From: CADCTM01 sp049671305
GTDB taxonomy: Bacteria; Cyanobacteriota; Cyanobacteriia; Cyanobacteriales; Coleofasciculaceae
Length of the DNA stretch: 11,421 nt
Reading direction: 5' to 3'
Assembly: GCA_049671305.1 (NCBI GenBank)
Contig: JBATUR010000077.1
Location: forward strand, 1-11,421
Shown here: in pieces, positions 1 through 5,438 of the stretch
How the letters are laid out: every line of letters begins with the position of its first letter
How positions within the stretch are numbered: the stretch's first letter is position 1
Translations under genes and position numbers: made by a program
Notes under the pieces: generated by a model
The model's input: only the letters and a program-made list of their open reading frames with translations
The model's database searches: none
Told to the model about the DNA's origin: nothing

Positions 1-18
1 ATAATTAAACTACTCGAA

Positions 19-1242
19 CTATGGCGCTAGCGCACTTCCTCGTAACAAACTACCAATTGTCTTCGCCGTAATCTTCATCTGAATCAAAGGATTAGCCGGC
101 ACAACGGTTTTGTACAAGTAGCTATCAAAAGTCAACTTCTGCACATCCTTATCAGCGCACATCTCAACAAATGCTTCACGAGTTGCATCAGAGCGATAGA
201 AGACAGTTTGCAGAATATCCAAGACTTTGTAAGTCATGCCATACTTGCGGTCCCATTTCTTGAGATACTGCTTCAAGTCAGCTTCTGTCGGAATGCGAGT
301 GCCGCCGTTGGAAGCTTCCACAATGGTTTCTGCACACATCCGGGCGGATTTGGCGGCAAAGTAAATGCCTTCACCAGAAGACTTAGTTACAGTACCTGCT
401 GCATCTCCCACCAATGCCACGCGACCAACCACTCTGCGGGGTCTGGGATGCTCTGGAATTGGGTGGGCTTCAACTTTGATGATTTCGCCGCCTGCCAAGC
501 GTTTCGCCGCACGGGTGCGGATGCCTGCTTGTAGTTTTTTGATGTCGGCTTTGTGAACCTTCATCGTGCCTGTGCCAACGGCAACGTGGTCGTATTTGGG
601 GAAAACCCAGGCGTAGAAGTCGGTGGAAACATCGTCGCCAACGTACATTTCTGCCAAGTCGTTGTAGTATGCCATTTTGTCATCCGGCAGACGGATGCGC
701 TCTTGGAAAGCGATCGCATAATTGTAATCACCTGCATCAATCGCCTTGGCAACACGGGAATTCGCGCCATCTGCACCAATAACCAAATCAACTTTCAGCG
801 TTTTTGGGGTTCCTTCCAAACTGCCATTGGAATGGTCGGCATAATGGAGGGTATAAGGGTCTGAATTTTTGCTTGGGATGTCCAATTTATGAACAGTACC
901 GTTAATTAGTTTGGCGCCTAGTTTGGCAGCGCGATCGCGCATAAAGCCATCAAGTACCTCACGGCGGCACATTCCGATATATTCGTGTTCTTTTTCAATA
1001 TTGATATCAACTTCGACATTGGACGGCGAGATCATTTTCATCTTTCTCACTCGTCGGTCGATAATTTCTGGTGGCAGGTCAAACTCACTCACCATACATA
1101 AAGGAATCGCACCACCACAGGGTTTAGCATTATCAAGCTTGCGCTCAAACAAAAACGTTTCAATTCCGGCTTTTGCCAAAGTCTCGGCGGCAGAAGAGCC
1201 TGCTGGACCCGACCCGACAACAGCAACTCTTAGTGCTGGCAT
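19..1242 (-). CDS. chlP: Geranylgeranyl reductase (geranylgeranyl diphosphate/chlorophyll reductase)
   Basis: This enzyme uses NADPH to reduce the geranylgeranyl chain to phytyl, supplying the tail of chlorophyll a and, through phytyl diphosphate, tocopherol and phylloquinone. The 407-residue length matches cyanobacterial ChlP. The N-terminus is a Rossmann FAD-binding fold with GSGPAG at residues 10-15 and an acidic residue at the end of the second strand (FLFERK). PCGGAIP follows at 41-47. The second flavin fingerprint GADGANS lies at 156-162, and the VALVGDAAG motif that contacts the FAD ribityl chain lies at 275-283. The start at 1242 is well supported: the DNA 5' to the ATG on the minus strand contains GGGGAG (1248-1253) at good Shine-Dalgarno spacing. 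The gene stands alone, and its upstream side faces the repeat-rich toxin-antitoxin region. I recognise the family from the whole protein and see nothing damaged. Confidence 0.96.
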   Translation of the reverse strand: MPALRVAVVGSGPAGSSAAETLAKAGIETFLFERKLDNAKPCGGAIPLCMVSEFDLPPEIIDRRVRKMKMISPSNVEVDINIEKEHEYIGMCRREVLDGFMRDRAAKLGAKLINGTVHKLDIPSKNSDPYTLHYADHSNGSLEGTPKTLKVDLVIGADGANSRVAKAIDAGDYNYAIAFQERIRLPDDKMAYYNDLAEMYVGDDVSTDFYAWVFPKYDHVAVGTGTMKVHKADIKKLQAGIRTRAAKRLAGGEIIKVEAHPIPEHPRPRRVVGRVALVGDAAGTVTKSSGEGIYFAAKSARMCAETIVEASNGGTRIPTEADLKQYLKKWDRKYGMTYKVLDILQTVFYRSDATREAFVEMCADKDVQKLTFDSYLYKTVVPANPLIQMKITAKTIGSLLRGSALAP

Positions 1243-1247
1243 TTTTT

Positions 1248-1253
1248 CTCCCC
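1248..1253 (-). promoter_or_regulatory. Ribosome binding site of chlP
   Basis: On the minus strand this reads GGGGAG, five bases before the chlP ATG (1240-1242). It is the strongest Shine-Dalgarno match in the window and fixes the chlP start. I could not place a convincing -10/-35 pair further upstream. Confidence 0.7.
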
Positions 1254-1380
1254 ATCTTTATCGAGCTACGAAGTGAATGCTATCACGGTCTTTTGGCTGA
1301 TCTGACGAAGTGGCTAAGAATTGCCTCAACTTGAAATACACCTTAACAACTAAGCGTAACAGTGCTTAACAATTACTGAT

Positions 1381-1528
1381 GTGAGCGTTCATTTTGATCT
1401 AGTCCAGAAAGAGCGATCGCACCCCGTCCAGTCATCGCATTGTAATTGTGGAAATGGATAAGATTGTGAGTGAAAAAAAGAAGTTGGGTTTCATCAAGTC
1501 AAACTAAGCTAGGAAAAAGAGCGATCGC
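1381..1528 (+). repeat. Interspersed repeat, copy A
   Basis: First of three related copies in the window. The conserved core runs from 1426 (GTCCAGTCATCGCATTG) through GGAAATGGATAAGATTGTGA to a closing HIP1 site at 1521-1528. Over the first 48 bases it differs from copy B at about three positions by eye. A degenerate inverted repeat at 1482-1505 (8 of 12 positions pair) corresponds to the perfect palindrome of copy C. A run of seven A (1473-1479) lies on its left, which reads as a T-run after the hairpin on the minus strand. The part left of the core resembles copies B and C only weakly. No transposase is associated with it. Confidence 0.8.
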
Positions 1529-1662
1529 ACTGATGCTCACGCTACGCGAAAGCTACAAGATTTGCGAGGTCAACAGTGGGCGAGAGCCAACGCACTGGTA
1601 GAAGCAGACCGAGATCAGGTAAGCTAGAATTGAGCGAAGTTTCTTTATGTCTGACAGAAACA

Positions 1663-1878
1663 ATGGTAAATATTGAGTATCTTACGAACAAAGATGGAGA
1701 TGCTATCGCCGTAATAATTCCCATTGACATCTGGCGACAATTGCTACCTACAGAAGAAACTTCTATTGAAGAACTTCAAGAAGCTGTAGAAGAATATTGC
1801 CTAAACAAAGCAATGGATGAATCTGTTAATACTCCCTTGTTAACTCGCTCCGAAGCTTTAGCTTATCTTGAGGAATAA
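1663..1878 (+). CDS. Antitoxin of a RelE/ParE-type toxin-antitoxin pair
   Basis: A 71-residue protein beginning MVNIEYLTNKDGDAIAVIIP. A beta-rich N-terminus with 'YLT(N)..G...AV(V/I)IP' followed by an acidic, helical, toxin-binding tail (EELQEAVEEY, then SEALAYLEE) is typical of small cyanobacterial antitoxins encoded just upstream of RelE-like toxins. It should bind and neutralise the toxin and repress its own promoter. I chose ATG 1663 over the in-frame GTG at 1576, because the extra 29 residues are low-complexity and basic and overlap non-coding debris. No strong Shine-Dalgarno is visible before the ATG. The toxin frame follows only 5 bases after the stop, as in a co-translated pair. The partner looks frameshifted, so this antitoxin may now be without a functional target here. 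Confidence 0.75.
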   Translation: MVNIEYLTNKDGDAIAVIIPIDIWRQLLPTEETSIEELQEAVEEYCLNKAMDESVNTPLLTRSEALAYLEE

Positions 1879-1883
1879 TTAGC

Positions 1884-2154
1884 TTGGAAGTTCAATATCG
1901 TCAAGCTTTTGGAGAAAGACTTGAAACAACTTAAAAGTTCCACATCATACCAACGCATCTATGAACTTGCTTTTACAACTCTAGAAGCAATCAACACCTT
2001 GGAAGAAATTCCTAACATTAAAGCCATGCGAGGTTACAGCGATCGCTATCGCATCCGCATCGGCGATTACCGTATTGGAATAGAGGTTAACGGAGATGTT
2101 ATAGAAGTGATGCGTGTTCTACATCGTCAGGAATTTTATCGTTATTTTCCGTAA
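1884..2154 (+). pseudogene. RelE-family toxin (mRNA interferase type), apparently frameshifted
   Basis: The C-terminal two thirds is clearly RelE-like: AMRGYSDRYRIRIGDYRIGI, then VIEVMRVLHRQEFYRYFP, with the basic residues and terminal 'HR..(I/F)Y' typical of the fold. This frame opens only after 1878 and has just a TTG at 1909, giving 81 residues without the first beta strand. The expected N-terminus, (M)EVQYRQAF, lies in a different frame from TTG 1884, which runs into a stop after LETT. Removing one T from the TTTT at 1907-1910 joins the two into MEVQYRQALEKDLKQLKSS and gives an 89-residue protein of normal family length. The simplest reading is a one-base insertion in a homopolymer. It may be a real inactivating mutation, a sequencing error or, less likely, recoding. 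If intact, the product would cleave mRNA at the ribosome. Confidence 0.75.
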
Positions 2155-2164
2155 AAGAGAAATG

Positions 2165-2280
2165 TGAGCGCTTTTTCTTTTGATTCAAATGTAGATGTTT
2201 CGCTTCTTATCGTTGATCCTATCTGTTCAATCATCGCATTGTAATGGTGGAAATGGATAAGATTGTGAGTGGAAAAAGAT
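2165..2280 (+). repeat. Interspersed repeat, copy B
   Basis: Second copy, starting about 10 bases after the RelE toxin stop. Its left part (CTTTTTCTTTTGATTCAAAT and following) matches copy C, and its core (2225-2280) matches both A and C, including GGAAATGGATAAGATTGTGA. It stops matching after GGAAAAAGA and lacks both the palindrome and the closing HIP1 site seen in A and C, so it is truncated on the right. It separates the first toxin-antitoxin module from the second. Confidence 0.8.
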
Positions 2281-2390
2281 ATTGAGTAACAAGCGTCCAC
2301 CAACCTACTAATTTAAATAAGTGATTTTGTGAATTCGATATAAATTAAGAACTAAACAGAATTGTTAAGCATTAGTTTCTGGAGTCTGAT

Positions 2391-2663
2391 ATGGAAATAA
2401 GAAAGCTGCGATCGCATATTGGGATAGATGGCATATTGCTTCTCCAAATGCCCACTGATTTTAAAGATATTTCTGTTGAGGTGGTGGTAGTTGTACAGCC
2501 GTTATCATCTGTAGAAACTAAACCACAGTATAACGCTTGGGGAAAGCTAACTACTAAAAAATCAATTCAAGCAGCAATTGCCAGAATGCGGCAACTGAGG
2601 CAAGAAGTGGCGTTGGATAAAAATTCAATCCGCGAAATGATTGAAGAAGGGCGCAGGTTTTAA
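2391..2663 (+). CDS. VapB-type antitoxin
   Basis: A 90-residue protein encoded immediately before a PIN toxin. The N-terminus (IGIDGILLLQMPTDF, then VEVVVVVQPL, roughly residues 11-38) is the short beta-rich segment common to cyanobacterial VapB-like antitoxins. The C-terminus (QAAIARMRQLRQEVALD, then SIREMIEEGRRF) is a charged helix and tail of the kind that wraps around and blocks the VapC active site. GGAG at 2381-2384, seven bases before ATG 2391, supports the start. The stop overlaps the toxin start (TAATG at 2661-2665), indicating translational coupling. It should neutralise VapC and help repress the operon. A TATAAA at 2339-2344 could be the -10 element, without a convincing -35. I did not identify a standard DNA-binding fold, so the subfamily is uncertain. 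Confidence 0.82.
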   Translation: MEIRKLRSHIGIDGILLLQMPTDFKDISVEVVVVVQPLSSVETKPQYNAWGKLTTKKSIQAAIARMRQLRQEVALDKNSIREMIEEGRRF

Positions 2664-3100
2664 TGCAGTTTGTATTAGATTGTTCTGTAGCAATCAGTTG
2701 GTGCTTAGTGGATGAAAATAACGATTATGCCAATGCACTACTTGCAAAAATGCCAGATGCTGAAGCCTTTGTACCCGGAATTTGGTCGCTAGAAGTTGCT
2801 AATACTCTACTAGTGGCTGAACGACGTAACCGTATGACAACTGAGCAATCCGAACTAGCTATCACTTTGTTGCAGTCATTGTTAATTCACGTTGATGAAG
2901 CTACAGATAGGAACGCACTCTCGTCAACCTTGATACTAGGACGACAAGAAGGTTTAGCCGCTTATGATGCAGCCTATTTAGAGTTAGCATTACGATTGGA
3001 ATTGCCCCTCGCCACACTGGATAGTAGGTTAGCAGAAGCGGCAACTCGCTGCGGCGTGGAGTTAGTAGTTGTTGATGGAGAAATGCGTCCAGACGATTGA
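2663..3100 (+). CDS. vapC: VapC toxin, PIN-domain ribonuclease
   Basis: A 145-residue PIN-domain protein. The four acidic residues expected of a Mg2+-dependent VapC active site are visible: D6 in FVLDCSVAISW, E44 in SLEVAN, D102 in YDAAYLELA and D120 in TLDSRL. Length and motif spacing are normal, with no sign of damage. VapC toxins cut RNA, commonly tRNA or the sarcin-ricin loop of 23S rRNA, when the labile antitoxin is lost. The target of this one cannot be told from sequence. The start codon overlaps the antitoxin stop, so the two are made from one transcript. The gene is followed after 40 bases by repeat copy C, and it converges with the crystallin-like gene on the other strand. Confidence 0.9.
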   Translation: MQFVLDCSVAISWCLVDENNDYANALLAKMPDAEAFVPGIWSLEVANTLLVAERRNRMTTEQSELAITLLQSLLIHVDEATDRNALSSTLILGRQEGLAAYDAAYLELALRLELPLATLDSRLAEAATRCGVELVVVDGEMRPDD

Positions 3101-3140
3101 TAATAATGCAACTTCTAAGAGGAATTTAAAGAAGTATATG

Positions 3141-3308
3141 GGGCGATCGCTCTTTCTTTTGATTCAAGCGTAGGTGCTTCACATTCTCGTAGCGATCGCT
3201 CTTTGTCCAATCATCACTTTGTCATGGTGGAAATGGATCAGATTGTGAGTGGAAAAAGAAGTTGGATTTCATGAAATCCAACTAAGCGACAAGGAAGAGC
3301 GATCGCGA
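3141..3308 (+). repeat. Interspersed repeat, copy C (longest copy)
   Basis: Third and most complete copy, filling almost the whole gap between vapC and the convergent crystallin-like gene. It carries three HIP1 sites (3143-3150, 3192-3199, 3299-3306), the left arm shared with copy B (TCTTTCTTTTGATTCAA), and the core from 3205 (GTCCAATCATCAC, then GGTGGAAATGGATCAGATTG). It also has a perfect 24-base palindrome at 3260-3283. The right end abuts the stop codon of the crystallin-like gene at 3310. No open reading frame of useful length and no transposase are present. Confidence 0.8.
3251..3283 (-). terminator. Possible intrinsic terminator of the crystallin-like gene, inside repeat C
   Basis: A perfect 24-base palindrome (3260-3283, arms AGTTGGATTTCA and its complement) is followed on the minus strand by TCTTTTTCC. 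It lies 27 bases past the crystallin-like stop codon, so it could end that transcript. The stem is A/T-rich and has no natural loop, so folding in RNA would be less stable than in a typical terminator. Confidence 0.4.
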
Positions 3309-3309
3309 A

Positions 3310-3792
3310 TTATGCTTTAACATTTGTTAAATTTCTGCATCTTTGATCCCTGCCATAGCGTACAGATGAAACAACATCTTCAAACCCTACTTTTGATAAA
3401 TTGAGGGCTTTAGGGGAGTGAAAATTACTGCCTCCAGATGCTGTTTGAACAACGATACAAGCACCCTGAAAGTTACTGTCAGCATAGAGAGAAACTGGGC
3501 TTCCATTAGTGCGAATAGAGGATGTTCTATCATTCCAGCTAGGGTTACACCTCTTTGAAAATGGATGAGCTTTTATGCAGTTTATTGACAAGTCTCTGGT
3601 TTCAGGGGGGGAACATTTAGTCTGATTGATTGCACCTCCACCATCACCATGTTCATATAATTCATAGTATGGAGTAGAATTGCAACCTGTAAATTTTTGT
3701 GCGTTTACTACTTTGCCAGGTACGAAAGCAGCGGTGATTAAACCAGAAATAACTGCGAAAGATGCAAGCCCAAATTTTATTGAGATTTTCAT
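3310..3792 (-). CDS. Secreted beta/gamma-crystallin-like protein
   Basis: A 160-residue protein with an N-terminal signal peptide: MKISIK, a hydrophobic stretch to about residue 25, and likely cleavage after VNA at 29-31. The mature part has features of microbial beta/gamma-crystallins. The Greek-key signature Y-x4-F-x-G is at 103-110 (YADSNFQG), and a degenerate one is at 46-53. Two sites resemble the calcium clamp (N/D)(N/D)xx(S/T)S: NDRTSS at 87-92, an exact match, and EDVVSS at 138-143, with E at the first position. Related folds include family I36 peptidase inhibitors. Six cysteines in the mature region (37, 60, 72, 82, 112, 152) could form three disulfides, fitting a periplasmic or external protein. 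AAGGAT before the ATG supports the start. The physiological role is unknown. Calcium binding is inferred from motifs only. Confidence 0.72.
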   Translation of the reverse strand: MKISIKFGLASFAVISGLITAAFVPGKVVNAQKFTGCNSTPYYELYEHGDGGGAINQTKCSPPETRDLSINCIKAHPFSKRCNPSWNDRTSSIRTNGSPVSLYADSNFQGACIVVQTASGGSNFHSPKALNLSKVGFEDVVSSVRYGRDQRCRNLTNVKA

Positions 3793-3796
3793 AATT

Positions 3797-3815
3797 ATCC
3801 TTAGTTAACGTTATA
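3797..3815 (-). promoter_or_regulatory. RBS and -10-like element of the crystallin-like gene
   Basis: On the minus strand, AAGGAT at 3797-3802 is a good Shine-Dalgarno for the ATG at 3790-3792. TATAAC at 3810-3815 resembles a -10 box, but it lies only about 17 bases before the start codon and implies a very short leader. No clear -35 was found. The RBS is better supported than the promoter. Confidence 0.4.
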
Positions 3816-3927
3816 TGCTTCTCCCATGATCCTTAATAAATAAAGGTTCGTCTAGCTAAAAAATGTTCAATTTTGCCGACACTTTTACCCGACTTTCACT
3901 CTCTTTAATCTACTTTCGTCCGAAAAA

Positions 3928-3970
3928 AGTACAGAAATGTACTAAAAAGCCGGAAAAGGTGAACTATAAT
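3928..3970 (+). promoter_or_regulatory. Promoter and inverted-repeat operator candidate of the STAND NTPase gene
   Basis: TATAAT, an exact consensus -10, lies at 3965-3970, about 22 bases before ATG 3993. Just upstream is a 16-base inverted repeat at 3928-3943 (AGTACA-GAAA-TGTACT), which sits where the -35 region begins or just beyond it, the usual place for a repressor operator. No good -35 hexamer is present, which would fit an activator-dependent or repressed promoter. The predicted leader is under 20 bases, with no Shine-Dalgarno. The repeat resembles the cyanobacterial LexA box (GTAC half-sites), but its half-sites are two bases too far apart. Confidence 0.5.
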
Positions 3971-3992
3971 ACACAAAATACTCCCTGCCCTC

Positions 3993-5345
3993 ATGAATCT
4001 TAAAGAAGTGCTAAAACTCGCTGATGAGATAATATTCACCAAAACGGGTCAGCACCTTGACGATTTACAAGAAGCGGTACTGCAAGGAACCATACACCGC
4101 AAAACATATAAAGAAATAGCTAAGGATTTTGACTATTCTGAAAGCCGTGTTAGAGAGGTGGGTTCGGACTTATGGCAGCTACTTTCAGAAGAGTTAGGAG
4201 AAGATGTTAGTAAATCCAACTTTCGCTCTGCAATGGAGAGATTACAAAACTCTAATGTTTTAAACTTTGTACACAATATAAGCGATAGTTTTAACATCTG
4301 TGGAGAAAGTAGACACCCGCCAGACATACCAAACTCACATAATGAGGAAACCTCTAACTCAAAACATCAAGAATTAAGCGAAATGCCAGAGTTAGGCACT
4401 TTCTACGATCGCCTTCCCCAACTCGAAACCCTCACAACCTGGATTCTACAACAACACTGCCGCCTAATAGCCCTCACAGGCATCAGCGGTATCGGTAAAA
4501 CAACATTAGCAGTGCAACTCGTACAACAAATAAAAGACGAGTTTGAGTATGTAATTTGGTGCAATCTAGAATCATCCCCTACATTTGCTGAATTTCAAGA
4601 TAACCTGATACAGTTTTTCTCCCAGTCAGAAAAGCTAGATTCGCCTGCAACTAACAAAAAACTTTTACCCCTAATTAAATATTTACAAAAACATCGCTCT
4701 TTACTCGTCTTAGATGACATTCACAACCTTTTCAATAGCGGTGAATTGGCAGGAAAGTATAAACCAGGATACGAAGAATATCGCTCCTTTTTAAAACATA
4801 TAGAAAAATTATCTCATCAAAGTTGCTTTCTATTGATAGGTTGGGAACAACCCAGAGAAATTCCTAAAGTTAAAAGCAAAAATACTCCTATTCGTACTTT
4901 ACAACTTACAGGTTTAGATATCTCAGCCGGACGGGAAATACTCAGAGATTATGGGTTAGCAGAAATCCATAACATTGAATCACTTATTCAACGCTATCAA
5001 GGCAACCCACTATATTTAAAAATTGTGGCGACTTTGATTCAAGAGTTAGGAGAATACGTGAATGAGTTATTATCAAACGATGCTGTATTGTTACCTGAAG
5101 ATTTGAAAGATGTTTTACAGCAACAGTTTGAACGATTATCCAAAATAGAAAAACAAGTGATGTCCTTGTTGGCGAAAGAAAGCGAAGCTGTCAACCTGGC
5201 AAAACTGAGCGAAAATGGCACAATTCCAGCTTCAAATTTAGTTAGTGCACTGCAATCTTTATCGCGGCGTTGCTTGATAGAACAACAAGGAAGTTTTTAC
5301 GATTTACAACCTGTACTTAGAGAGTATGTAATCGCTAATAATTAG
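3993..5345 (+). CDS. HTH (VMAP N-terminal type) plus NB-ARC/STAND NTPase
   Basis: A 450-residue protein. Residues 1 to about 65 (LDDLQEAVLQG, YKEIAKDFDYSESRVREVGS) match the helix-turn-helix found at the N-terminus of many cyanobacterial NTPases assigned to vWA-MoxR-associated (VMAP) conflict systems. After a polar linker, a P-loop NTPase begins near 137. It has Walker A GISGIGKTT at 163-171, Walker B LLVLDD at 237-242, and the GNPL motif typical of NB-ARC helical regions at 337-340. A winged-helix-like segment follows, ending with LQPVLREYV near 439-446. Relatives usually continue into WD40 or TPR sensor repeats. This one stops at once, so it is either a short form or C-terminally truncated, and no coding debris follows. 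STAND proteins act as ligand-triggered oligomeric switches in regulation, defence or cell death. The ligand and output here are unknown. A Uma2 nuclease gene follows after 93 bp on the same strand. Confidence 0.82.
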   Translation: MNLKEVLKLADEIIFTKTGQHLDDLQEAVLQGTIHRKTYKEIAKDFDYSESRVREVGSDLWQLLSEELGEDVSKSNFRSAMERLQNSNVLNFVHNISDSFNICGESRHPPDIPNSHNEETSNSKHQELSEMPELGTFYDRLPQLETLTTWILQQHCRLIALTGISGIGKTTLAVQLVQQIKDEFEYVIWCNLESSPTFAEFQDNLIQFFSQSEKLDSPATNKKLLPLIKYLQKHRSLLVLDDIHNLFNSGELAGKYKPGYEEYRSFLKHIEKLSHQSCFLLIGWEQPREIPKVKSKNTPIRTLQLTGLDISAGREILRDYGLAEIHNIESLIQRYQGNPLYLKIVATLIQELGEYVNELLSNDAVLLPEDLKDVLQQQFERLSKIEKQVMSLLAKESEAVNLAKLSENGTIPASNLVSALQSLSRRCLIEQQGSFYDLQPVLREYVIANN

Positions 5346-5394
5346 CCTAAATAACTTGTAAAATTCACTTTAATCGGCAGTTACTATTTATCAT

Positions 5395-5400
5395 TATACT
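5395..5400 (+). promoter_or_regulatory. -10-like element upstream of the first Uma2 gene
   Basis: TATACT lies 38 bases before ATG 5439 in the 93-bp gap after the NTPase gene. No convincing -35 is visible, so the nuclease may instead be read through from the NTPase promoter. I saw no terminator hairpin in the gap. Confidence 0.3.
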
Positions 5401-5438
5401 AGAAAAATGCTACTCATTGTTAGTGGAACATTATACCC

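Larger units (their letters stand above)
1243..1662. other. 420-bp intergenic region: chlP leader, repeat copy A, possible gene debris
   Basis: The stretch between chlP and the first antitoxin holds the chlP leader (1243 to about 1380), repeat copy A (1381-1528), and a segment at 1532-1627 with an open reading frame but no start of its own. That frame runs through KLQDLRGQQWARANALVEAD and ends at TAG 1625-1627. It reads like a protein C-terminus, but I cannot assign it to a family. Chance or part of a repeated element is equally possible. A GTG at 1576 opens a longer frame into the antitoxin, but the ATG at 1663 is the better start. No RNA gene was recognised. Confidence 0.5.

Noticed and set aside
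208..1276. Plus-strand open frames of about 60-120 codons (208-534, 365-556, 553-864, 911-1276)
   Set aside because: They run antisense to chlP, have no ribosome binding sites or recognisable domains, and their composition is that of a shadow of a strongly coding strand.
1576..1662. GTG start at 1576 extending the first antitoxin by 29 residues
   Set aside because: The extra residues are low-complexity and overlap apparent debris. The family-like N-terminus begins at ATG 1663.
1900..1915. Programmed ribosomal frameshift in the RelE toxin
   Set aside because: The site has only TTTT, with no classic slippery heptamer, stimulating stem or upstream Shine-Dalgarno that I can see. A one-base insertion or sequencing error is simpler.
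1381..3308. CRISPR array from three repeated units
   Set aside because: The repeats are over 100 bases long and about 800-950 bases apart, with genes between them. This is not repeat-spacer architecture.
1381..3308. Composite transposon bounded by repeats A and C
   Set aside because: No transposase, no terminal inverted repeats at the outer ends and no target duplication were seen. Element-like behaviour remains only a hypothesis.
3928..3943. Cyanobacterial LexA (SOS) box
   Set aside because: The GTAC half-sites are separated by six bases rather than the four in the published Anabaena-type consensus as I recall it, so I report it only as an operator candidate.
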